Shown here in pieces: positions 57,101-64,000 of a stretch of 64,000 nt of DNA. Source of the stretch: Sarcocystis neurona. Lineage: Eukaryota > Apicomplexa > Conoidasida > Eucoccidiorida > Sarcocystidae. The stretch covers positions 2,626,476 through 2,690,475 of the forward strand of contig KL647295.1 of NCBI GenBank assembly GCA_000727475.1, given 5' to 3'. The notes under the pieces were generated by a model. That model had not been told where the DNA came from and did not search any database. It saw only the letters and a program-made list of their open reading frames with translations. Each line of letters begins with the position of its first letter. Positions within the stretch are counted from its first letter, which is position 1. Position numbers and translations under genes: made by a program.

Positions 57101-59640
57101 TGTAGAGGGAACTTCGATATATTCGTATTGCTGTTTTATTGCTTTGCCCCGTGGTGCTGTTCTGCTGCATATGTAGCTGCTGCTTCACCTTCTCCGCTTC
57201 TTCTCTTTCTTTCAGGTAGTCCCTTGCTCTCCACCTGCCGAGCGCCTCATCCTACGTCTCTTTCCTCTGCTGCTATTGCTGCTGCGGCTGCTGCTGCCGC
57301 CTGTGCTTATGCCCTTGTAGCTGCTGCTCGTTGCACTGGTGCTGCGCTTGCTGCTCCTTCTGGTGCTGCTGTTGGTTCGGTTGCTGTCGCTTCTGCTGTT
57401 GCTGCTTCGGTTGGTACTGCTGCTGCTTCTGCTTCTGTTGCTTCTGTCGCTGCTGCGTCTGTTGCTGCCGCTGCTGCTCCTGCTTCTGTTGCTGCAGCTC
57501 CTGTTGCTGCTGCTGCTGCTGCTTTTGGTGCTGCTGTTGCGTGTCCTGGTGCGCTGTGAGTCGCTGCCGGTGCTGCTCTTGCTGTTTTCTCTGCTATTCT
57601 TCTGTTCCCGCGGCTTCTCGTGCTGCCGCGGCTGTCCTCCTGGGCCTCGTTCTTTGTCTGCTGGTCGAGCTGCTTCAGCTTCTGGCGTGCAGACTGCTGC
57701 GGTCTTTCTTCTGCTGCTGCTGCTTCTCCTGCTGCGTCTGCTGGCGCTGCTGCTGCTGCCATTCCTGCTGTGTGCTTCTGCTTTAGCTGGTGCTACTGCT
57801 GCCGCGTCAAATACTGCTGCTGCTGCTTCCTCTACCGCTGCTGCACCTGCTACTGCTGCTGCGTCAAATACTGCTGCTGCTGCTGCCCCTGCTACTGCTG
57901 CTGCGGCACACGCTACTGCTACCCCTTCCTCTGCTGCAGGGGCTTCAGCTCAAACTGCCCCTGCGTACATTGATATATATATATATGTATATATATATAT
58001 GTGTGTGTGTGTGTCGCGGGTGTTGGTGGCGCTGCAGCACGTCACCGCAGGTGGATATTGTCTTCATCCCGGGTAAAGGACCAAGAGCAGCACACTTCTT
58101 CCTCACTCTTGGCTTTACGTAGCTTTTGAAGAAAGATACCCACGCGTCTCTTTATAGCTACGCACATGCAGCTGTCTATACCTATCTGTATGTGTATATA
58201 TAACACACCTGTACGTGCCTTGATCTTCCAGCAGGAGCGAAAGGACAATAGGGACAAACCTGTTCGTATTCTTTTCTTCATTCTCCCGCAGAAGTGCGTC
58301 AACGATTTATCTCTTTATCTACATACACGCATATATCAAGGAGATATCCATATGTAAAGTGCGCCAGGGGCAGCAGTATGACCTACGCAGGCGATAGCGC
58401 CTCCTGTACAGAGAGGTACACGAGCAACTTCTCAGCAGCGCCGTCTCTGTCTTTCTGACGCGCTTCTTCGTGTTCTTCGGGCCATCCATAACAAGTGCAT
58501 GCATGTATATGGGTGGCTGGACATGAAGAAATGTCTTGTACAGGAAAACATATTAGGGTATACACACACACACACACGTGAGTACACAGAGTGGGGGTCC
58601 GCATACCGGGGACACATATATACACGTGCGCATGCAGACCTATCAGTATAGAGAAGGATATGTGTGTATATATGTGTATATATGGCCGTGATTGACGTAT
58701 ATAGGCCGGAAGACACGTACGTGTCGAACTCGATCTTCCTCTTTGTCTGTGTCTACTTTTTCTTCGGGGGTTAAACGAATATATTCGTACACAAACAAGG
58801 AAGGGAACCCCTGTTTTGCAGGCCCTACTTGGGAAGCGGTCGACAAATCCGTCCGCAAGAGGCAGAGGAACATCACACAACAGCAGAAGCAGCTCCACCA
58901 CTCAACAACAAAAAAATATATTTACGTTCGTGGGTGTATCTCTGTGTGTGCATACCTGCATTCATATAGAAAAAAGGGAAGTATACATACATATATGTAT
59001 ATATATGTGTATGTGTGTCTTACGTACGTATATGTACATATGTGTGCATGCGTGCCTTACATACGTATATGTGTATATATGTGTATCTGTGTTTATGTAT
59101 ATAGCTGCATATATGTGTGAAGAAGTATATATATATATGTGTAAGTCTGTCTGTCTCTTTGTATGTCTGTAGAGATGCACATATATGTGTGTATGTGTGC
59201 GCACGTATATACCTGTATAAATCTACATATATGTATGTGTATGTGTGTATCTGTATACATCTGCATACATATGTGAAGAAGTATACATACATATATACAT
59301 ATATAAATATGTATACATATACATATATATATGTATAGATGTATGTGCGTGTCTGCTGTCCCTTTGTGTGTCTTTAGATATACATATGTATGTGTACATA
59401 TGTGTATGTGTCCATCTTTCTGTGTGTGTGTGTGTGTGTGTAGATACAAGTGTATGGGACTGTGCAGTCGTTGTCTATCTGCGTCCTCATTACCAGCATG
59501 ACTGTTCGTCATGTGTGCTGCTGCTGCTGCTGGTGAATCTACATTTTCTTCTGCATACAGGGAACCATTGCTTTGATACAGATGCAGACTCGGCGACTAT
59601 GATCGACGTTGTATGTAAATTTCTCGAACGGTTCGAGTAA
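42186..59640 (+). CDS. DUF1749-family alpha/beta hydrolase, 9 exons over 17.5 kb
   Basis: Exons: 42186-42423, 45168-45238, 46451-46525, 48821-48991, 51220-51344, 53849-53965, 55158-55232, 58038-58072, 59561-59640. All eight introns are GT-AG and phase-consistent; total 987 nt, 328 aa, close to the roughly 300 aa of fungal DUF1749 (PF08538) proteins. Matching blocks in order: CIVVAGLGQG, SFAQALDRLGFATVQ, VNLSSSFGSCGLSSLHQDA, KIVIAGHSTGGQDVITYL (nucleophile elbow, Ser about 147), GVSDREAI, SLTERLGSDDMFSTDL, CLLVYAEQDEHVPD (Asp about 269), DIVFIPGGNHCFDTD (His about 305), VVCKFLERFE. The Ser-Asp-His triad therefore looks complete, consistent with an active esterase/lipase-like enzyme, but the substrate is unknown. 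There is no signal peptide; the first 50 residues are Gly/Ser/Glu-rich. The upstream frame opens with GTG, so the first ATG (42186) is used. Exon 3 could end at 46555 instead, but 46525 gives the better family alignment. Confidence 0.9.
42424..45167 (+). other. DUF1749 gene intron 1 (2744 nt)
   Basis: Donor GTAGGT, acceptor CTTGCAG. The first half is CT-rich on the sense strand (42,500-43,090), followed by CA-rich sequence with GTGTATGTACAC at 43163 and 43210. From 43,540 to 44,760 it is TA/GT-rich, with a 30-35 bp tandem array (ATTATGTACCAATATATA) at about 43850-43985. Confidence 0.88.
43850..43985. repeat. Short TA-rich minisatellite with TATTATGTACCA core
   Basis: Four to five units of roughly 30 bp contain ATATTATGTACCA(A/C)TATATA; a related pair lies near 44338-44365. 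Confidence 0.8.
45239..46450 (+). other. DUF1749 gene intron 2 (1212 nt)
   Basis: Donor GTGCGC, acceptor GTCTCAG. Purine-rich for the first 400 nt (GGAGACGGA-type), then TA/GT microsatellite sequence from about 45,690 to 46,430. Confidence 0.85.
47320..47720. repeat. Minisatellite of TATCTATATCTATGTCTACRTATGTATC-like units
   Basis: About ten diverged units of roughly 30-40 bp built from TCTATA/TCTGTA hexamers plus ATGTATCAATA. Open frames here (Tyr/Ile/Cys/Ser-rich) are periodicity artefacts. Confidence 0.8.
48210..48790. repeat. CTG-rich minisatellite, units of about 50-60 bp
   Basis: The unit TTGCTGCCCCGCTGCTGCGA followed by CGTGCTCCTCCTGTTG recurs about five times between 48436 and 48700. 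It opens long frames on both strands, including a minus-strand Ser/Asn/Gln/Arg-rich frame of 274 codons (48245-49069) and a plus-strand frame that merges into exon 4; neither is treated as a gene. Confidence 0.88.
49095..49245. repeat. CAG/CAA tract just after exon 4
   Basis: Near-continuous CAG with CAA and short interruptions, about 100 bp downstream of the exon 4 donor, in the opposite triplet orientation to the CTG array upstream of exon 4. Confidence 0.9.
50315..50779. repeat. Long inverted repeat (49-bp arms, one mismatch) in intron 4
   Basis: Arms 50315-50363 and 50731-50779 are reverse complements at 48 of 49 positions (core GGGCAGGTCGAGCAGTATTC); similarity continues a few bases inward. 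The 367-bp spacer is unrelated sequence ending in TA repeats. Two degenerate relatives of the right arm (ACTCCACCCGCCCAT near 50665 and GGACCTGCCCAT near 50860) flank it, so it may be part of a diverged tandem family in which one unit is inverted. No target-site duplication is evident. Confidence 0.88.
51345..53848 (+). other. DUF1749 gene intron 5 (2504 nt)
   Basis: Donor GTAAAC, acceptor GAGAAG (weak). Filled from 51,355 to 53,230 with TA/GT-rich diverged tandem units; the last 600 nt are GC-richer and complex. Confidence 0.85.
52290..53240. repeat. Two adjacent arrays of diverged units of about 125-130 bp
   Basis: Array A (about 52330-52640) repeats CTATCACTTGTACCCTATTC-like blocks three times; array B (about 52795-53240) repeats GGGTCTGCATGCCCACAC...CGTGTGACCCAGTAG-like blocks starting near 52799, 52925 and 53054 with a degenerate fourth near 53144. 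Both are separated internally by TA-rich microsatellite. Confidence 0.75.
54426..54445 (+). repeat. 20-nt guanine homopolymer
   Basis: An uninterrupted G run between GAGAT and TGATAC. It is a quadruplex-prone site if real, but homopolymers are also common assembly error points. Confidence 0.85.
54985..55150. repeat. CTG-rich tract adjoining exon 7
   Basis: GCTGCTGCTGCTATTCC... through TGCTGCTGCTGCTGTTC, ending within about 10 nt of the exon 7 acceptor. Confidence 0.85.
55233..58037 (+). other. DUF1749 gene intron 7 (2805 nt)
   Basis: Donor GTAGGA, acceptor GCGCTGCAG. TA/GT/CA-rich diverged repeats from 55,430 to 57,120, then a long CTG tract (57,250-57,960) and a short (TA)n/(GT)n run just before the microexon. 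Confidence 0.82.
57250..57960. repeat. Longest CTG-rich tract of the window (about 0.7 kb)
   Basis: Imperfect CTG/TTG/CTT triplets, with a short internal unit GCGTCAAATACTGCTGCTGC repeated near 57805 and 57865. Frames on both strands (Ala-, Cys- or Leu-rich) are open through periodicity only. Confidence 0.88.
58073..59560 (+). other. DUF1749 gene intron 8 (1488 nt)
   Basis: Donor GTAAAG, acceptor GCATACAG. The second half (58,980-59,440) is TA/GT-rich; GTGAAGAAGTATA starts two related units near 59117 and 59274. Confidence 0.85.
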
Positions 59641-59649
59641 CTGTGCTGC

Positions 59650-59830
59650 AACAGCAGCAGCAGCAGTAGCACCGACAGCAAAAATCGCAGAAGCAGCAGA
59701 AGCAGCAGCAGCACCGCCGCCACCGCAGCAGCACATGCAGCAGCAATGGCTCGTAAAGAAGCAGCGGCAGCAGCTGCTGCAGCAGCTGGAGCACACGAGA
59801 AATATCAGCAGCAGCAGCAGGAGCGCAAGA
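59650..59830. repeat. CAG-rich tract after the hydrolase stop codon
   Basis: CAGCAGCAGCAGCAGTAG and related triplets begin about 10 nt after the stop codon and continue for 180 bp, placing them in the presumed 3' UTR. Confidence 0.85.
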
Positions 59831-61655
59831 GCATCAGGTGTATGCGTCGTCGTCGTCTCGGCAGAGAAGTCTCTTGATAGCAGCACGTGAACATTCAGCG
59901 AGACGTGCGCACCAGCGGTGCCGCCTGTTCCCACACATCCTACATGTATATGCATAGAACTGTTCCACAAATGCAAAATCTGCTTTCCGGCTGCATACGT
60001 GGCCATATACACGTACGTGGATATACAACGAAAATGTTTGTATACATATATATATATATATATATATAAGGTGCATGTGTATATACGTGTATATACAGTT
60101 CATCTGTATATACATACATATCAGGAGCATATGTATATACGTGTATATACAATAGATCTGTTTATATATATATATATATATACACATATATGTGGTGCAT
60201 ATGTACACACGTATAGATACAATAGATCTATTTATATATATAAGGTGCATATGTACTGGTGTGTTTTCCTGTCTGTCCAATACCCACATATGCGTAGGTG
60301 TATATAGAATGGTCACGTTCGTGTATATATATATAAGGGGCATATGTACATACGCGTTTTCGTGTCTCTGTAGCATGCGGCCAGGAAGCTCGTACGTATA
60401 CCTATATATGTATGTATCAATGTGTACGTATCTGTCCCCGTACAGAGCGTCTTCAGTGTATGCGCGCATGTGTATACATGCCTACGTGGTATAGTGCGCA
60501 AGCGTAGAGATATATGTATGTACGTATATACGTGCTTAAATAAAGATAAGGTACAGACAGTTTCAGCCCCGTTGACTCTGCAGAGTCTTTACAAATACAA
60601 ATTCACTTCATTTCTCGCAACTCTCCACCTCGCACAGCGCGCCGCGGAAAGTACTCTCCCACGCGTCGGAGCTTCGCACATAAAACAAAAAGGACTTACT
60701 ATATGTACCTACATATGTACACGCATATATATATATATATATATATATTGCGCGAGCAGCACACTGCCACTCGCCGGATCCTGCACTGCGGTCCGGGGGA
60801 GAAATGGTATTGCAGAACTCGCCGGTACCCTCTACGGTGGCTGCAGCGGCAGCCTCCTTCGAAGTTTGTCCAGCGGAGCAACAGACGTAGCCAGAAATAT
60901 ATCTACGAACAAACTGACGCATCTGCAGATACCTGAACTTGTCGAATCGGGCGTCTGTGTGGATTGCCACATGGAGTGCTACAGTACAGGCACATACTGA
61001 CGCGGAGATTTACATAGGAGTGCACATACAAACGCGTGCGGCGGGAATTCAGTGCAGTCCCGTAGATAAACTGAGACAAGTACAGGCACATGTAAGCATG
61101 AACAGATACACGCACGTGCCCTGCAGACGCAGAAGATTAAACACACGGCTCTTCACGTAGGTGCGACTGTACCTTTTGGGTGTTTGCGGAGACAGCCTCT
61201 ACGCATGCAGGTAAAACGCTGCCGTTACAGCAGTTGCGATCGCTTTATTAACGACTCAGCGCGTGTGAAGGAAAGCAAAGGGATAGCGGATCACGCCAGC
61301 ATGTGTGTGTGTGTGCAAGAGGGCAGACACGTTCACTTCAGGAAACTAGTTTTCTGGATGCCAACGAGGAGGACGATGCCCGTAAACTTACAGTTACATA
61401 CACGTACATTAATATGTGTCTCCGCTGTCAAAATACGCATAGATTCAAATAGACGTACGTGTGCGCAGATGAGCAGACGTACAAAGCAAGTATATGAATG
61501 CGACACCTCTGTATCTAAGCACATCAGCGAGGAGGGGTCTTTCGCTGTTAGACTCGCATGTATGTAAGTGTGTTTATGTACACACTTTCGCAGAAAGAGG
61601 GATAAACTTTGTGTACGTGTCTGGTGTATTTGCCGCAACGGAGGATGTTGCACAC

Positions 61656-61845
61656 TACGCAAGTATATATATGCATGTGCAATCTTGCGTTCGTACTGTG
61701 TGTCACTAGTGCGTTTACAAATGGCACGTGAAGTCTACGAAGGTGCAAAATACGCAAGTATATATATGTATGTGCAGTCTTGCGTTGGCAGTGTGTGTCA
61801 TTAGTGCGCTTACAAGTAGCACGTGAAATCTACAAAGGAACGCTT
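61656..61845. repeat. 95-bp tandem duplication
   Basis: TACGCAAGTATATATATG...TGTGTGTCAYTAGTGCG...GCACGTGAARTCTAC occurs twice, starting at 61656 and 61751. Confidence 0.85.
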
Positions 61846-61871
61846 CATCGAAACAGCAGCACTTGCTCCTG

Positions 61872-61945
61872 TGATCTCACACCTGAAATTATCTAGTCGT
61901 TGCTGCTATGATCTCACACCTGAGAATGTCTAGTCACGAGTGTAT
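61872..61945. repeat. 38-bp tandem duplication
   Basis: GATCTCACACCTGARAWTRTCTAGTC occurs at 61872 and 61910. Confidence 0.85.
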
Positions 61946-62099
61946 GTTTTCCGTAGCTGTGCGCCATAGTGTTGTTGAGTCTGCAGACAAACCGAGAGCA
62001 TTAGAATGCCTTCTCATCTTCTAACACGGACGTGTGGACAGCCGAGAAATTTCCGTTATGAGCGCCGCAGCAGTTGCAATGGTATTGATTTTGACACTG

Positions 62100-63050
62100 A
62101 CAGTAGAAACACCAGTGGCAGTCCTGGCAGTACCAGTGGTACTCACAGTAGTACCAATACGGAGGCCGAGTATTACAATCGTAGTATTAGTAGTTGTAGC
62201 AGCACTAAAGGTAGCCGCAGTAGCACACACAGTACGAGTGAGCTACTAGTTCAAGTCTTGATAGTAGTAGAACGAATGATGTAAGTGTCGGCGTCAGTAG
62301 TTCCACTAGTCGTAGAGGTGGTAGGGGTAGCGGGAGTAGGACTGAGTAGTAGTAGCGGTGGTAGTAGTAGTAGTACTAGTAGTAGTAGTAGTCGAAGTAG
62401 GAGTGTTAGTAATATCTGTCGTATTTCAATCGCATGAAAGCCAGTAGTGTTGCGGCCAGCAATGGCAGGAGTACGCGCCATAGCGGTTGTAACAGTAGCG
62501 GTAGCGTTTGTTGTAGCTGTAGCAGTCTCGGCACGTCAGCTAGCAATAGTAGGGGGAGTCAGCGGAATGAGTGCAGCATTAAAATGTGCAGTAATCATTG
62601 TTGGCTTTTTACTATATGCGAGTGTCCTACGTAGAATGGCTATCCTAAGGGCTGGGCGATGGGGTACGTAGCTGCTCCCGTAGTAAAGAAGGTACAGAGC
62701 GAAAAGCAGTTGTAATACGAGCAATAGTAATAAGAGGATTACGGGTAGCGAGAGCCGTAGAAAGAAGTTGCAAAGCAGTCACCCGCCTGTGTGATGTGTA
62801 TCAATTATGATAAACCAAAAGACAAGCAATACAACGTTCGTAGGAACAGTGCCACAATCCAGCAGTAATAATAATGGCAGTAGCAGTTACAGGAGTGCTA
62901 CTAGTAGTAGTTGTTGTTGTGGTAGAAACAGTAGTGGTAGGAGTAGTAGTAGTAGTAGTAATAGTAGTAGTAGTAGTGATAATAGTAGTAGTAGTAATAG
63001 TGATAGGAGTTGTAGTAGAAGCAGCGGTAATTGTAGCAGTGGTGCTCATC
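62100..63050. repeat. About 1 kb of imperfect GTA/GTR triplets
   Basis: Degenerate GTA, GTG and GCA triplets dominate, densest at 62340-62400 and 62870-63030. In one frame this reads as Val/Ala-rich hydrophobic peptides (62034-62249, 62447-62671, 62874-63113), in others as Ser- or Thr-rich ones. Confidence 0.8.
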
Positions 63051-63916
63051 GATATTACTGGCAAGATAACGCCATATAATTCTATTTTAACTACCATCTT
63101 TTCCTCTACGTAGAAATGTGCCCGTACTTTTTTTTGCATTAGACTGGTAGTGCCGTCGTCACTCTAAGTGTGCCGCTTGTAGCCGTACTGATTCTCAGGT
63201 CACGTTCATAAATAAACTCTTCGTGATACCTGTAGACACCAGCGGTTCACTGTGAATAATGCTATTGACGCTAGGGGAGCTAGGTGCACGAGGAAGAGTG
63301 GGGCTTTGCAGCTTTCGCTGTTTACAGACACGGCGAGAACCGCGCATGTCTTCGTTGCATGCTACTGCAAGTGCAAAAAATGGAATTGAGGAAGGTTTCT
63401 CCGAATCAAAGCTTTGTCTATGGAACAGTTTCACTTCCAACTGTAGCTACACCAGGCAACGACACCGAACCTTTGCAAAAGTGCTCGGTGCTATCCTCGT
63501 TGTGGCAGCTACTCTCTTTCCGTGACTGCATTGGTTTTGTTCCTTGACCAAGACGAAAATTCTGCAATATATTTTTTAGAGACGCATTTCCTATGGTGGA
63601 CATCGAGAAACGACCTATCTGGAGTGCCCTTGTGGCACAATGGGGACATTATTTCCCTCGCAACTCTATCCTAGCAGAAACAATGAATTACGCTGACGAC
63701 AAATCCGTGGAATTCCTCTCTTTTTCCCCTCGTGCTCGCTTGCCGTATTTCAGTGACGTTAACGTGCACATAGAAGCATTGAAGTAGGACTGTTTGTACA
63801 TCCCTATGCCACCAAACATCATTCTTCACGTATACTCGTGCTCGTGAGCAGTGGGCGTGAAAAATAACACTACTGTACAGCTCTCTTTAGTAGTTACTGA
63901 CGCCCAGCGACTAATA

Positions 63917-63954
63917 GCAGAAGAAGAAATGCGCTTTACCGCTGCTTCTTCTGC
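63917..63954. repeat. 10-bp inverted repeat, 18-nt loop
   Basis: GCAGAAGAAG (63917-63926) and CTTCTTCTGC (63945-63954) are exact reverse complements near the right edge. It could be a stem-loop; no function is inferred. Confidence 0.6.
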
Positions 63955-64000
63955 ATTGTGATCCTAAGACAGTGAAGTAAAGCAGCTTTTCCACATAAAG

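Larger units (their letters stand above)
59641..64000. other. Right flank, no supportable gene
   Basis: A CAG tract follows the hydrolase stop codon at 59650-59830 and probably lies in its 3' UTR. TA-rich repeats occupy 60,030-60,560, with AGGTGCATATGTA-type units near 60069, 60133, 60193, 60243 and 60337. Then complex sequence, two tandem duplications (61,650-61,945) and a GTA-triplet region (62,100-63,050). The last 900 nt contain frames of 60-90 codons at 63259-63787, with no family recognised; exons of a gene extending rightward cannot be excluded. Confidence 0.45.

Noticed and set aside
57331..58076. Cys-, Leu- and Ala-rich frames of 110-245 codons in intron 7
   Set aside because: All frames of the CTG tract are open; no homology and no codon bias beyond the triplet.
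63259..63787. Two or three frames near the right edge as exons of one gene
   Set aside because: I could not connect them by phase-consistent splice sites or recognise a family; not enough support.

Overview
The window is nuclear DNA of a eukaryote, most likely a coccidian apicomplexan. The evidence is GT-AG split genes, long CAG/CTG, TA and GT/CA arrays, Ala/Gln-rich tracts, and above all a secreted protein combining a fibronectin type II domain with a PA14 domain, an architecture I associate with the apicomplexan FNPA/CCp5 (LAP) family. I cannot name the genus. CAG-rich low complexity recalls Eimeria or Cyclospora, while kilobase introns recall Sarcocystis-type genomes; both comparisons are from general knowledge.

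Left third (1-10,509), compact and repeat-poor: (i) a 5'-complete, 3'-truncated gene for a secreted protein of unknown function on the minus strand, running off the left edge (1-1331); (ii) a two-exon cwf18/CCDC12 spliceosome factor (3217-3963, +); (iii) an FNPA/CCp5-like secreted adhesive protein (4188-8108, +), reconstructed here as about 21 exons separated by introns mostly 52-70 nt long; (iv) an intronless adenylosuccinate synthetase (9016-10509, -), convergent with the FNPA-like gene. About 6.9 kb with no supportable gene follows.

Right two thirds (17,410-59,640), expanded: two conserved housekeeping-type genes on the plus strand. PA2G4/EBP1 (17410-38106) has 8 exons, 1458 nt of coding sequence and 485 aa spread over 20.7 kb; its first intron is 7.8 kb. 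A DUF1749-family alpha/beta hydrolase (42186-59640) has 9 exons, 987 nt and 328 aa spread over 17.5 kb, and includes a 35-nt microexon. All junctions of these two genes are GT-AG and phase-consistent. Their introns are filled with diverged tandem repeats, TA/GT microsatellites, CTG/CAG tracts, inverted repeats and a recurring short palindrome (GGTGTAYRTACACC). The 4.1 kb between them and the last 4.4 kb contain no gene I can support.

The genes do not form a pathway: splicing, cell-surface or gamete adhesion, purine salvage, ribosome-associated growth control and a predicted hydrolase. The most striking property is structural. Neighbouring genes in one 64-kb stretch follow two very different intron regimes, tiny (45-79 nt) versus kilobase and repeat-packed. 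I found no convincing transposon, tRNA, rRNA or telomeric repeat.
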